A stretch of 64,000 nucleotides of DNA from Achromobacter sp. MFA1 R4 (GTDB lineage: Bacteria > Pseudomonadota > Gammaproteobacteria > Burkholderiales > Burkholderiaceae_B), in the NCBI RefSeq assembly GCF_900156745.1, contig NZ_LT707065.1:3906001-3970000 (forward strand), given 5' to 3'. Under the pieces are notes generated by a model. It saw only the letters and a list, made by a program, of their open reading frames with translations, searched no databases and had not been told where the DNA came from. Made by a program: the position numbers and the translations under genes. The first letter of the stretch is position 1, and the number at the start of each line of letters is the position of its first letter. Positions 40,556-52,558 of the stretch are shown piece after piece.

Positions 40556-41527
40556 TTACTGCGTACCATCCAGCAGGCGGTTGGCCTGCCGTTCCACTTC
40601 TTCCGGCGATGGCCACGCGTGGTCGGTTCCGACGCAGACGGCGCGGGGGGACCAGGGACCGGTCCGCTGCGGCTGCGTCACGCCGAACAGCGTGAGTTGC
40701 CGGGCCGATGCGGCGGCCGCCACGTGCGACACGCCGGAATCGTTACAAATCACCAGCGTCGCGCGGGCGGTCAAGGCCGCGAAGGCGCCCAGTCCCAGCG
40801 GGGGCAGCAATTGCGCCGTCGGGGCATTGCGGCGGGCTTCGTCGGTTTCGGCCGGAGGGGGGCACATTACCACGGTATGGCCGCGGGCCTGCAGGGCGCG
40901 CGTGAGTGTATCGAATCCCGGCCAGACCTTGATCCTGCCTTTGTGCAGGCCGGTCGCGGTCGGCGCGATCAGGACAAACGGCCGGCCTTCCAGCCCGGCC
41001 GCGGCCAGCGCCTCGCCGGCCGCGCGTTCGTGCGCCGCCGTCAGGGGCAGATCCAGCGTCGGCCCCGGCTTGGCCGGACCGCCGGGCAGGCCCCAGCGGT
41101 TCAGGGCTTCGCGGGTCAGGTGATGCCAGGATTCGACCGCGTGCAGCGGCTGGACGGGTTTGGCGAACGGCCAGCGCAGCAGGAAGCTGCGGCCGTCGTC
41201 GCGGTAGCCCGCCGACGGCAGGCCGGCCAGCCGGAACACCAGCGCGCTGGACAGGGAGTCCGGCAGCAGCAGGCCCCGGGCGCGCCGGCCCTGTGCGCCC
41301 AGGCCGCGCCGGTGCGCGCTGACCGCCGCCCGGTCCGGTCCCACCTTGCCGCGCATCGGAATGAAATCCTGCTTGTCCACGCCATCGAGCAGGTCGCGGG
41401 CCCAGGGGCGTGCGCAGATCACCAAGGGAAGGCCGCTGGCCTGCAGGGTGCGCAGGCTGGGCAGGCTCATGCAGACATCGCCCACCCAATTGGGTAACCG
41501 GACGTACAAGCAACTGATATCGGACAT
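40556..41527 (-). CDS. Glycosyltransferase family 9 (LPS heptosyltransferase, WaaF-like)
   Basis: 323 residues. The N-terminus V-R-L-P-N-W-V-G-D-V-C-M-S-L-P-S-L is the heptosyltransferase G-D-x-x-x-S-x-P motif. The C-lobe contains I-A-P-T-A-T-G-L-H-K-G-R-I-K-V-W-P and C-N-D-S-G-V-S-H-V-A-A-A-A, the ADP-heptose-binding signature. It should add an L-glycero-D-manno-heptose to the LPS inner core. WaaC and WaaF cannot be told apart reliably here; overall I favour WaaF. It is the first gene of the leftward waaF-ydcF-ykgJ group and is divergent from msbA with a 94-base gap. Confidence 0.88.
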   Translation of the reverse strand: MSDISCLYVRLPNWVGDVCMSLPSLRTLQASGLPLVICARPWARDLLDGVDKQDFIPMRGKVGPDRAAVSAHRRGLGAQGRRARGLLLPDSLSSALVFRLAGLPSAGYRDDGRSFLLRWPFAKPVQPLHAVESWHHLTREALNRWGLPGGPAKPGPTLDLPLTAAHERAAGEALAAAGLEGRPFVLIAPTATGLHKGRIKVWPGFDTLTRALQARGHTVVMCPPPAETDEARRNAPTAQLLPPLGLGAFAALTARATLVICNDSGVSHVAAAASARQLTLFGVTQPQRTGPWSPRAVCVGTDHAWPSPEEVERQANRLLDGTQ

Positions 41528-41621
41528 GGGAGGGCGCAAAGGCGCGGCTAGGGCTAAGGGGCAGGGGACGGCGCGCACGCGCGCAGCCGGTACAATCCTG
41601 GGCACAATTGTATAAAAGCGA

Positions 41622-43406
<1,785 letters not shown>

Positions 43407-43572
43407 GCCGCCGCGCCCCGCTTTCTCCAGCCATCGCCCCTCGGGGTGGTTTTCAGTGCCGAAGTTCCTGTTTGCCAATCCCGCGGATTGCCTGAAAATG
43501 GCCTCAGCCCGCGCGTAGCGGGCGGGGCCGCGTCCCACGCGCTTCGGCCCGCCGTGCAACCAGGAGCGCGCC

Positions 43573-45378
43573 ATGGCCCCGCTTTCCGAAGGCAATCAAG
43601 TCCTCAATGTCGTCGTCCTGCTAGGCGCAGCGGTGATCGCCGTCCCCCTGTTCAAGCGCCTCGGGCTGGGAACTGTCCTGGGATATCTGGCGGCGGGGCT
43701 GGCCATCGGCCCGTTCGGCATCGGCTTTTTCTCCGATCCGAAATCCATCCTGCACGTGGCCGAACTGGGCGTCGTGATGTTTCTTTTCATCATCGGCCTG
43801 GAAATGCAGCCCTCGCGCCTCTGGATGATGCGTGGCGAAATCTTCGGACTGGGCGTTGCGCAGGTCCTGGCCTGTGGCGCGCTGCTCATGGGCGTGGGCC
43901 TGCTGGCGGGCATGTCGGGCGCCGCGGCATTCATGGCCGCGATGGGCTTCGTGCTGTCATCCACGGCCATCGTGATGCAGATCCTGGCCGAACGCGACGA
44001 AACGACCAGCGCGCAGGGGCAGCGCATCGTGTCCATCCTGCTGCTCGAAGACCTCGCCATCGTGCCGCTGCTGGCCCTGACTGCCTTGCTGGCCCCCGCC
44101 GGCGGCGACAGCCAGGGCGATCCCTGGCAGCAATCGGCCATTGCGGTCGGCTGCATCCTCGCGCTGCTGGCGGCGGGCCGCTGGCTGCTCAACCCGCTGT
44201 TCCGGCTGCTGGCCGACGCGCGCGCCCGCGAAGTGATGACCGCGGCCGCCTTGCTGGTCGTGCTGGGCGCGGCGCTGCTGATGGAACTGGGCGGGCTGTC
44301 CATGGCGATGGGCGCCTTTCTTGCCGGCGTTCTGCTGTCCGAATCCACCTTCCGGCATCAGCTCGAAGCGGAGATCGAGCCCTTTCGCGCCATCCTGCTC
44401 GGCCTTTTCTTCCTGGGCGTGGGCATGTCGCTGGACTTGTTCGCCGTGGCGCGCGAATGGCCGCTCATCCTGGGGGGCGTCGTGGTGTTCATGCTGGTGA
44501 AGTCCGTCGGGGTCTACGTCGTGGCGCGTCTGCTGCGCGCCTCGCACGCCGAAGCCCTGACCCGCGCCGCGCTGCTGGCGCAGGGCGGCGAGTTCGCCTT
44601 CGTGCTGTACAGCACCGCCGCCGACAAAGGCATCTTCGACGCGAATACCGGGGCGATGCTGACCGCCATCGTCATCATCTCCATGGCGCTCACCCCGCTG
44701 TGCGTGCTGGCCCTGCGCTGGCTGCTGCCCAAGCCGGCGCCGTCCATGGATGGGGTGGACGTCGCCCGCGACCTGGACGGCTGCGCCCTGATCGTGGGGT
44801 TCGGCCGCTTCGGCCAGATCGTGACCCAGGCCATGCTGGCCCGCGGCATCAAGGTGTCCATCCTGGATACCGACACCGACGCCATCCGCGCGGCGGACAA
44901 GTGGGGCGTGAAGGTGTATTACGGGGACGGTACCCGCATCGACATGCTGCGTTCCGCGGGGGCGGAAAATGCCTGCGCCATTCTCATCTGTATCAATGAC
45001 CCACGCGCGGCGACGCGCATGGTGCAGTTGATCAAGTCCGAATTTCCGCTCGTGCGAGTGGTGGTGCGGGCTTACGATCGCATTCATTCGCTGGTGCTGG
45101 CCAGGGAAGGCGTGGACTTCCAGGTCCGTGAAACCCTGGAATCGGCCCTGGTCTTCGGCGAAGCGGCGCTGCGCGCCATTGGCGTTCCCGCGAATGAGGC
45201 CGAAGAAGTGATCCTGGACGTTCGGCAGCGCGACTCCGAACGGTTCGAACTCGAAGTGGCGGGCGGCCTGTTCGCGGGACGTTCGCTGCTATACGGAAAT
45301 ATGACTAGCCAACCGGATGGCAGAAACGACCGCCCGGACCGCGAAACGGAGGATGCGGCCCCCAGTCCATCCCCCTGA
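43573..45378 (+). CDS. Glutathione-regulated-type K+/H+ antiporter (KefB/KefC family, CPA2)
   Basis: 601 residues. The membrane half has about 12-13 spans with G-Y-L-A-A-G-L-A-I-G-P, L-G-V-V-M-F-L-F-I-I-G-L-E (ion-transport region) and G-F-V-L-S-S-T-A-I-V-M-Q-I-L. From residue ~405 a TrkA-N (RCK) domain follows with V-G-F-G-R-F-G-Q and a D-x-D nucleotide site, and a short TrkA-C-like end. Kef systems release K+ and acidify the cell during electrophile stress. No kefF/kefG ancillary gene is adjacent. The start ATG follows CCAGGAGCGCGCC. The acidic, Pro-rich tail after residue 570 is not family-conserved. Confidence 0.9.
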   Translation: MAPLSEGNQVLNVVVLLGAAVIAVPLFKRLGLGTVLGYLAAGLAIGPFGIGFFSDPKSILHVAELGVVMFLFIIGLEMQPSRLWMMRGEIFGLGVAQVLACGALLMGVGLLAGMSGAAAFMAAMGFVLSSTAIVMQILAERDETTSAQGQRIVSILLLEDLAIVPLLALTALLAPAGGDSQGDPWQQSAIAVGCILALLAAGRWLLNPLFRLLADARAREVMTAAALLVVLGAALLMELGGLSMAMGAFLAGVLLSESTFRHQLEAEIEPFRAILLGLFFLGVGMSLDLFAVAREWPLILGGVVVFMLVKSVGVYVVARLLRASHAEALTRAALLAQGGEFAFVLYSTAADKGIFDANTGAMLTAIVIISMALTPLCVLALRWLLPKPAPSMDGVDVARDLDGCALIVGFGRFGQIVTQAMLARGIKVSILDTDTDAIRAADKWGVKVYYGDGTRIDMLRSAGAENACAILICINDPRAATRMVQLIKSEFPLVRVVVRAYDRIHSLVLAREGVDFQVRETLESALVFGEAALRAIGVPANEAEEVILDVRQRDSERFELEVAGGLFAGRSLLYGNMTSQPDGRNDRPDRETEDAAPSPSP

Positions 45379-45964
45379 CGGCCATTTTTGGCCCTGCATT
45401 TCCGTATCTTTGCATTACTTTACGCATCATTTCATGCGCAAACCCGAACGGCTAAGGTAGATTGATCTGCATCGACGCTTCATTCAGGAAGCGCATTTGC
45501 CAGGGGGCTGCCATGCTGCTTACGGACCGTAATACGACCACGTCGCACGCGATCGGAATCGAGCTTGCCCGGCGTCAGGCCTTGACGCTTCGTTGCGGAT
45601 TCTCGGGCGTGCTGACGCGCCAGTTGATGTCGCAAGCCGGCCGGGTAGGGCCGGCGTGGGCCATCGGCGCCCATCGCGAAACCGACAAGGCCCGCGGGGC
45701 CAAGGCCTTTCCCTTCCGTATCGCCGCCACCGCGGCGTCCTGACGCCCGGCCGGGCCCGCCGCGCCCGGCGCTCCATCCGCCACGCCCGTCCGGCACGCC
45801 GGCGGACGCCGCACACCCAGACCCGCTTCCCCGCGATCGACCGTCGCCCGTGGCTTGCCGCCCCGGGCGGCGATGTCTTGCGCCTGGCATCGGACACCGG
45901 CATCATCATGCTGGACCGGATCAGACCTACGCCACCCCGCCCGCCATCGCGAAGGAGCGCCGTA
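45379..45964 (+). other. 586-base spacer between the antiporter and diguanylate cyclase genes
   Basis: The first part is AT-richer than its surroundings. It holds small nested inverted repeats (TTTGC at 45409 with GCAAA at 45438; GCAT at 45424 with ATGC at 45434). A candidate small ORF occupies 45513-45743. From 45744 to 45950 the sequence is GC-rich, and I see no convincing gene or terminator. AAGGAG at 45952-45957 is the ribosome binding site used to set the diguanylate cyclase start. Confidence 0.5.
45513..45743 (+). CDS. Hypothetical small protein (candidate)
   Basis: 76 codons from an ATG preceded by AGGGGG at a good distance. Third positions are G/C-rich like neighbouring genes. The product begins M-L-L-T-D-R-N-T-T-T-S-H-A-I-G and ends A-F-P-F-R-I-A-A-T-A-A-S. 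It is basic, with one Cys, no signal peptide and no membrane span. I recognise no family. Its only support is the ribosome binding site and codon use, and overlapping frames on the other strand are also open, so it may not be real. Confidence 0.35.
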   Translation: MLLTDRNTTTSHAIGIELARRQALTLRCGFSGVLTRQLMSQAGRVGPAWAIGAHRETDKARGAKAFPFRIAATAAS

Positions 45965-47437
45965 TTGAATTCCCGTGGGATCGTGCACCGAACCCTGTAT
46001 GCGCTGGCCGGCCTGGTCGGCATCGGTATCTGTGCGGCGGCGGTCGCATTGTTATGGATGGACCGCCGCGTCACCTGGGACTCGGCCTACGTCTCGGCGC
46101 GTAACCTGGCCAGCGTGCTTGCGGCGGACATCGGCAGGACGCTGCACGTCTACGACCTGTCACTGCAGGGCGTGGTCGAACGCCTGCGCGAGCCCGGTAT
46201 CGCGAACCTCGACCCCGAAACCCGGCATCGTTTCCTCTTCGACCGCTCGGCCTCGGCGGCCTACCTGGGCGCCATCGTCGTGCTCGACCCCGAGGGCAAC
46301 ATCCTCTACCACTCGGGCGCCATCGCCCCGCCCGCGCTGAATTTCGCGGATCGGGATTACTTCCAGGTGCACCGCGACGCGGCCGGCGTCGGCCTCTTCG
46401 TCAGCCGCTCGTACCATAGCCGCCTGCGCGGCGGCGACGAAAGCATCGCCATCAGCCGGCGCATATCCAATCCGGATGGCAGTTTTGCGGGCGTGGTGGT
46501 CGGGTCTCTGCGCACGGCGTATTTCCGCGACCGCTTCGCGGAAGTGTCGATCGGTCCGCGCGACGCCATCACGGTATTTCGCAACGATGGCGCCGTCCTG
46601 CTGCGCAATCCTTATTCGCTCGCGGACGCGGACAGCGAGGTCGACGTGCCGCCCGACTTCCAGCAATACCTGATCGGGCGCGAAGGGGCGTTTGTCGGCA
46701 TGCTGTCGCCCGACGGCGTCAATCGGCTGTATGCGTTCGACGCGATCGACGGCGCGCCGCTGGTGATCGATGTTGCGCTGGCCGTGGATGACCTCCTCGA
46801 ACCCTGGGTGCGGCGCGTTGCGCTGATCGTGCCCGTGACGCTGGCGCTGTTCGCGTCCGTGCTGGCGCAGATCGTCCTCTTCCGGCGCGAGATGCGCTGG
46901 AGGCAGGCGTTCGAAGCGCAGTTGGCGCTGCAGGCGCAGACGGACGGACTGACCGGCATCGCCAATCGCCGCACCTTCGACGAGGCGCTGCAGACCGAGT
47001 GGGCCGCCGCGCGTCGCGATCGCACGCCGCTATCGCTGCTGTTCCTGGATGCCGATCACTTCAAGCGCTACAACGACCGATACGGACACCAGGAAGGCGA
47101 CGTGCTGCTCAAGCGGCTGGCCCTTGCGGTCAAGGACAAGGCCCGCCGGCCCCGCGATCTGGCGGCTCGCTATGGGGGCGAGGAGTTCGTGGTGCTGCTG
47201 CCCAATACCAGCCGCCAGCGGGCAGCCGCCATCGGCGAAAGCATCCGGCGCGCCGTCGCGGAGCAGGCCATTTTGCATGAGGACAACGAGGGAGGCATCG
47301 TCACGGTCAGTATCGGCGTGGCCACCGCGATCCCGCAGGACGATGAATCGGCGGCGGGTCTCGTGGAGGCTGCCGACGCGGCGGTCTATCAGGCAAAGGA
47401 GGCCGGCCGCAATCGTGTCGCGGCAGCGCCGGCGTGA
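45965..47437 (+). CDS. Membrane diguanylate cyclase with periplasmic sensor domain
   Basis: 490 residues. A membrane span at ~9-31 is followed by a periplasmic Cache-like domain to ~280 (L-D-P-E-G-N-I-L-Y-H-S-G, then D-R-D-Y-F-Q-V-H), a second span at ~285-306 and a GGDEF domain. The active site is G-G-E-E-F near residue 404, with substrate loop D-A-D-H-F-K-R-Y-N-D. The R-P-R-D five residues before it is the RxxD inhibitory site, so c-di-GMP feedback is expected. No EAL domain. I chose TTG at 45965 because AAGGAG lies seven bases upstream. An in-frame ATG at 45908 would add 19 Pro/Arg-rich residues and has no such site. Confidence 0.88.
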   Translation: MNSRGIVHRTLYALAGLVGIGICAAAVALLWMDRRVTWDSAYVSARNLASVLAADIGRTLHVYDLSLQGVVERLREPGIANLDPETRHRFLFDRSASAAYLGAIVVLDPEGNILYHSGAIAPPALNFADRDYFQVHRDAAGVGLFVSRSYHSRLRGGDESIAISRRISNPDGSFAGVVVGSLRTAYFRDRFAEVSIGPRDAITVFRNDGAVLLRNPYSLADADSEVDVPPDFQQYLIGREGAFVGMLSPDGVNRLYAFDAIDGAPLVIDVALAVDDLLEPWVRRVALIVPVTLALFASVLAQIVLFRREMRWRQAFEAQLALQAQTDGLTGIANRRTFDEALQTEWAAARRDRTPLSLLFLDADHFKRYNDRYGHQEGDVLLKRLALAVKDKARRPRDLAARYGGEEFVVLLPNTSRQRAAAIGESIRRAVAEQAILHEDNEGGIVTVSIGVATAIPQDDESAAGLVEAADAAVYQAKEAGRNRVAAAPA

Positions 47438-47469
47438 GCGCCGCGATGGCCGTCCGTTTCCTCGGCCCC

Positions 47470-47509
47470 AAAAAAAACGCCCCGTTTCACGCTGGCGTGA
47501 GACGGGGCG
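47470..47509 (-). terminator. Intrinsic terminator for the DUF3053 gene
   Basis: A 13-bp stem (CGCCCCGTTTCAC with GTGAGACGGGGCG, one G-U pair) and a 6-base loop. On the minus strand it is followed by seven T residues. It ends the leftward lipoprotein gene 25 bases downstream of its stop and lies between convergent genes. Confidence 0.88.
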
Positions 47510-47534
47510 GGGAGCAGTGTTGCGGTGGGGGGGC

Positions 47535-48236
47535 TCAGCGGCCCAGCATCACGGCCTGCAGACGGGTCTGGGCCTGCTGCACCTGCTTTGCCTGCGTGTT
47601 CAGGTCTTGCAGAAGCTTGTTGAGCTCATCCTGCACGGCCGGGTCCTTCACCTTCACGATGGGGCCCGAAATCTCGATCTGCGACTTGTGCGCCTCGACG
47701 TAATCCGCGATCTTCAGGCTGCTGTCGAACGTGGCGTTGAGCTGCGGCAGCACGTCGCGGAACGTATCGGCCGGCAGGCTGACGGTCTTTTCGTAGGCCT
47801 TGTCGTAAACGACCTTCAGGTCTTCCGGCTGCTTAAGCTGCGCGCGGGCCGCGTCGGCCTTGGCCTGCTGTTCCTTCAGCGAGGTGTTCATGTCGTTGAG
47901 CGCGGCCTGCACCGTCTTCAGATCGTCGCGCCGGCTCACGATATCGTTCAGCGAGCGCATCGCGCCCTTCTGCATGATGCCCGACAGCGGCTTGACCGAT
48001 GCGTCCATGCCCGCATTGAAGTCGGTGATCACGGCATACTGGGCAGCGTAGTCGCCAAAGGACTTCTTCTCTTCGTCCGTCAATTTCGGCACACGCACGC
48101 CGGGCTTGTCGACGATGCGCGTCTGCAGGAACTGCGTGAACGCGGCGCGCTGTTCGGGCTCCTTGTCGCCGCATGCGGCCAGCACCAGCGGCAAGGCCGC
48201 GATCAGCGCCACGAACGGACGAAATAGGGACTTCAT
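47535..48236 (-). CDS. DUF3053-family lipoprotein (YiaF-like)
   Basis: 233 residues. The signal L-P-L-V-L-A-A-C22-G-D is a lipobox, so the mature protein should be lipid-anchored at Cys22. Asp/Gly-Asp after the Cys could favour the inner membrane. The rest is helical and Gln/Lys/Asp-rich with heptad-like spacing (coiled coil around 110-170), as in DUF3053 proteins. Function unknown. The start ATG is set by CCGGAGG eight bases upstream. It is a single-gene unit with its own intrinsic terminator, convergent with the diguanylate cyclase gene. Confidence 0.85.
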   Translation of the reverse strand: MKSLFRPFVALIAALPLVLAACGDKEPEQRAAFTQFLQTRIVDKPGVRVPKLTDEEKKSFGDYAAQYAVITDFNAGMDASVKPLSGIMQKGAMRSLNDIVSRRDDLKTVQAALNDMNTSLKEQQAKADAARAQLKQPEDLKVVYDKAYEKTVSLPADTFRDVLPQLNATFDSSLKIADYVEAHKSQIEISGPIVKVKDPAVQDELNKLLQDLNTQAKQVQQAQTRLQAVMLGR

Positions 48237-48465
48237 TGCAATGACCTCCGGAAAAGCTAGGGGAAAACGCCAGGACGGTCCTCGACCCGGCAAAGCGCCC
48301 GCAGCTTATCGGCATCGTTTCCGAGCCGCCATTGCTTTCAAACTTCATTTCAATCGAATCGTTACGTCACACAATCTACACAACTCGGGTTGATTGGCGG
48401 CCGGGAATCGAGTAGGCGTTTGCGCGCCGGCGGTCGCGCGTCGCGTGAGCATCCGCACAGCCCGT

Positions 48466-48509
48466 GGGTCACGCCTCGGGTCACGCCTCGGGTCACCCCC
48501 CGGGCCACC
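48466..48509 (-). repeat. 12-bp tandem repeat, about 3.5 copies
   Basis: The unit GGGTCACGCCTC occurs at 48466 and 48478, GGGTCACCCCCC at 48490, then a partial GGGCCACC. It lies in the 305-base gap between the end of RNase G and the start of the lipoprotein gene. Otherwise the gap holds an AT-rich stretch (48340-48390) suited to the lipoprotein promoter. Confidence 0.7.
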
Positions 48510-48541
48510 GAGTGCAATGCCGGTTCCTCCATCCAGGGAGA

Positions 48542-50023
48542 TCAGACGAGGATGATGTCGTATTTTTCCTGCGAATACGTCGCTTCCACTTCCAGCGACA
48601 CCCGCTTGCCCACAAAGTCCCCCAGCATCGCCAAGTGCTGGCTTTCCTCTTCCAGGAACAGGTCCACCACCTCCTGCGAAGCAAGAATGCGGAATTCCTT
48701 GGGGTTGAACTGCCTGGCCTCGCGCAGGATCTCGCGCAGGATTTCATAACAGACGGTGCGCGGTGTGCGCACATTGCCGCGCGACTCGCACATGGGGCAG
48801 GGCTCGCAAAGCTGATGCGCCAGCGAATCGCGCGTGCGTTTGCGCGTCATCTCCACCAGGCCCAGTTGCGTGAATCCGTTGACCGTCATGCGGGTGCGAT
48901 CTCGCGACAAGGCTTTCTTCAACTCCGCCAGCACGGTATCGCGATGCTCCTGTTCCTCCATGTCGATGAAGTCCAGGATCACGATCCCGCCCAGGTTGCG
49001 CAGCCGGAGCTGCCGCGCAATGGCCTGCGCGGCTTCAAGATTGGTCTTGAAGATCGTATCGTCGAAATTGCGGCCGCCCACGAAGCCGCCGGTGTTGACG
49101 TCAACCGTTGTCAAGGCTTCGGTCTGGTCGATGATCAGATAGCCGCCCGACTTCAGGTCCACCCGGCGCGACAGCGCCCGCGCAATCTCGTCGTCCACGT
49201 TGGCCGTATCGAACAGGGGGCGTTCACCACTGTAGTGCTGGATGCGGTCCACCACCGACGGCGTGTAAATGCGCGCCCATTCCAGCATGGCCGCCGTGGT
49301 CGTGCGTGAATCCACCAGAATCGATCCGGTCTCCGGCCCCACCATATCGCGCAGCACCCGCTGCGCGAGCGTCAGGTCCTGGTGCAACAGGGCAGGGGCG
49401 GGCTGCGTGCGGGCGGCAGCCTGGACGCTCGTCCACAGCTTGCGCAGATACTCCACGTCCGCCGTCAGTTCCGCATCATTGGCGCCCTCGGCCTGCGTGC
49501 GGACGATGAAGCCGCCTTTCTCATCCGTGGGCATCAGGGCCTGCAGCCGCTCCCGCAACTGAATGCGCTCGGACTCGGAATCGATCTTCTGCGAAATGCC
49601 GATGTGCGGATCGTGGGGCAGATACACCAGCATGCGCCCCGCCATGCTGATCTGTGTGGAAAGCCGCGCGCCCTTGGTGCCCAGAGGATCCTTGACCACC
49701 TGCACCATCAGGGTCTGTCCCTCGAAAATCAGCTTTTCGATAGGGGTCGGCGTGAGTCCCTGGCTGCGCTCGGCACGATTCTCTCGGAGATCCGCAATAT
49801 GGATGAACGCCGCGCGCTCCAATCCGATGTCGATGAAGGCGCTCTGCATTCCGGGCAGCACCCGCACGACCCGCCCCAGATAAATGTTGCCCACGTGGCC
49901 CCGCTGGATGCTTCGTTCCACATGCAGTTCCTGGACCGACCCCTGTTCCACCAGCGCGACGCGGGTCTCAAAAGGGGTGACGTTGATCAGGATGTCTTCG
50001 CTCAGGGCGATCGCGGGGGGCAT
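48542..50023 (-). CDS. rng: Ribonuclease G
   Basis: 493 residues, the RNase G length, without the long RNase E tail. S1 domain: G-H-V-G-N-I-Y-L-G-R-V near residues 42-52 and S-A-F-I-D-I-G. The catalytic domain shows G-G-Y-L-I-I-D-Q-T-E-A-L-T-T-V-D-V-N-T-G (first catalytic Asp in V-D-V-N) and I-V-I-L-D-F-I-D-M-E. The zinc-link motif is C-E-P-C-P-M-C. It matures 16S rRNA 5' ends and decays some mRNAs. Here it lies immediately upstream of, and divergent from, an rrn operon. A GGAGA motif is about 12 bases before the ATG. Confidence 0.96.
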   Translation of the reverse strand: MPPAIALSEDILINVTPFETRVALVEQGSVQELHVERSIQRGHVGNIYLGRVVRVLPGMQSAFIDIGLERAAFIHIADLRENRAERSQGLTPTPIEKLIFEGQTLMVQVVKDPLGTKGARLSTQISMAGRMLVYLPHDPHIGISQKIDSESERIQLRERLQALMPTDEKGGFIVRTQAEGANDAELTADVEYLRKLWTSVQAAARTQPAPALLHQDLTLAQRVLRDMVGPETGSILVDSRTTTAAMLEWARIYTPSVVDRIQHYSGERPLFDTANVDDEIARALSRRVDLKSGGYLIIDQTEALTTVDVNTGGFVGGRNFDDTIFKTNLEAAQAIARQLRLRNLGGIVILDFIDMEEQEHRDTVLAELKKALSRDRTRMTVNGFTQLGLVEMTRKRTRDSLAHQLCEPCPMCESRGNVRTPRTVCYEILREILREARQFNPKEFRILASQEVVDLFLEEESQHLAMLGDFVGKRVSLEVEATYSQEKYDIILV

Positions 50024-50209
50024 AAGGGGTTCGTCTCCAATAAGCTGCGGCGTGCAGGCGAATAGTAAACGTACATACTAGTCTCCCGAGCAGGGGGCAC
50101 GCGACGTCTATATATATAGGGAAGACGACAGGCGCGCCATTGCGCTCCCCAATCTTGGCGCACCCGCGTCACGGCCCCGCCGCGCCAACAATGAATTTGC
50201 GACATGTGC

Positions 50210-50237
50210 ATGACAGTCAGAAAATCTGTGCTATAGT
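50210..50237 (+). promoter_or_regulatory. rrn promoter P1
   Basis: ATGACA (-35), 16-base spacer, then extended -10 TGC-TATAGT followed by CTCGCTCC. It lies 660 bases before the 16S gene and is the most distant of three tandem promoters. Confidence 0.65.
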
Positions 50238-50390
50238 CTCGCTCCTTCGCAGTTCAAGCAGTTCTGAACCGCGAAGCCAAGCAAGTGCAACAGGCGGACG
50301 GGGCAACCCACCACCGCCTGCCGCGAAGGCAATCAGTCATGAGCGCCAAGCGGTTATTGCAAGGATCGACGCAAATCAGGCAGAAGCCAG

Positions 50391-50420
50391 TTGCAAGATC
50401 TGCAAAAATTGTGCTATAGT
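50391..50420 (+). promoter_or_regulatory. rrn promoter P2
   Basis: TTGCAA (-35), 18-base spacer, extended -10 TGC-TATAGT followed by TTCGGGC. The -10 region repeats P1 almost exactly (GTGCTATAGT), suggesting duplication of a strong growth-regulated promoter. A CAGGCGG...CCGCCTG hairpin lies between P1 and P2 (50291-50320). Confidence 0.65.
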
Positions 50421-50549
50421 TTCGGGCTTGGCAGTTGCCTAAAATTTAGGGTTTACCCTGATTTTTCGATAGCTGCTAAGGCAGGGCAGAAGCCCTGGCG
50501 AGACCTGAAGAGGTCGCGGCAAGAAAGCGAAGTTAAAAACGACGCTGAC

Positions 50550-50578
50550 TTGACAAGCGATAAAAACTTCTTCATAAT
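50550..50578 (+). promoter_or_regulatory. rrn promoter P3
   Basis: A perfect TTGACA, 17-base spacer and CATAAT, followed by CTCG as in P1. It is the closest to the 16S gene (about 310 bases upstream). Confidence 0.7.
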
Positions 50579-50667
50579 CTCGTTTCTCTGCTGCAACGAC
50601 AGCGACGACGCAAAAGCGAAGTTAGCCGAAGTTGAAGGCAGAAGCAGTACAGAATTTAGCAGTACCC

Positions 50668-50678
50668 GCTCTTTAACA
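50668..50678 (+). promoter_or_regulatory. boxA antitermination element in the rrn leader
   Basis: GCTCTTTAACA, matching the NusB/NusE boxA consensus. A near-identical copy is present in the 16S-23S spacer at 52828-52839. Confidence 0.85.
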
Positions 50679-50684
50679 ATTAAA

Positions 50685-50708
50685 CAACCGATAAGTGTGG
50701 GCGCTTGA
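50685..50708 (+). other. 5' arm of the 16S pre-rRNA processing stem
   Basis: The 24 bases from 50685 are almost fully complementary to 52446-52469, just after the 16S gene (for example CAACCGATAAG pairs with CTTATCGGTTG). This is the RNase III stalk that brackets 16S rRNA. Confidence 0.8.
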
Positions 50709-50895
50709 TGCGAGTGCAGCGATTTGGGTTTCGGCCTGAATCGCAAGCACAAGAAATCAAGTGCTCACTAGAAGTGAAGTACCTTAGACGTCAAGTTTAA
50801 GAACATACCTCACTTCCTTTGAGTAGCGACGTATGGCCTGGTTTGAATTGGCGTAAGCCAAGACGGACCAAGAATACGAAACAAATACAGAGATT

Positions 50896-52426
<1,531 letters not shown>

Positions 52427-52558
52427 CAGAGCTTATGTGCTCGTGTTAAGCGTCCACTCTTATCGGTTGTTTGATATAGCTGGGATCAGTTGTAGGCTTG
52501 GGTCGAGGGAATCTTCCCTGGGTCTTCAGCTTCCTGACTGCTGATCCGAGAAGGTTTT

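Noticed and set aside
43430..43465. Short CCCC/GGGG hairpin with TTTT after msbA
   Set aside because: The stem is only a few base pairs with G-U pairs and a minimal loop; too weak to call a terminator.
45380..45393. GGCCATTTTTGGCC after the antiporter gene as a terminator
   Set aside because: Four base pairs with the T-run in the loop rather than after the stem; not a functional intrinsic terminator pattern.
50002..50211. A short reverse frame upstream of rng ending M-Y-V-Y-Y-S-P-A-R-R
   Set aside because: It overlaps the rng start in another frame and has no ribosome binding site or recognisable product; it is probably just rng leader sequence.
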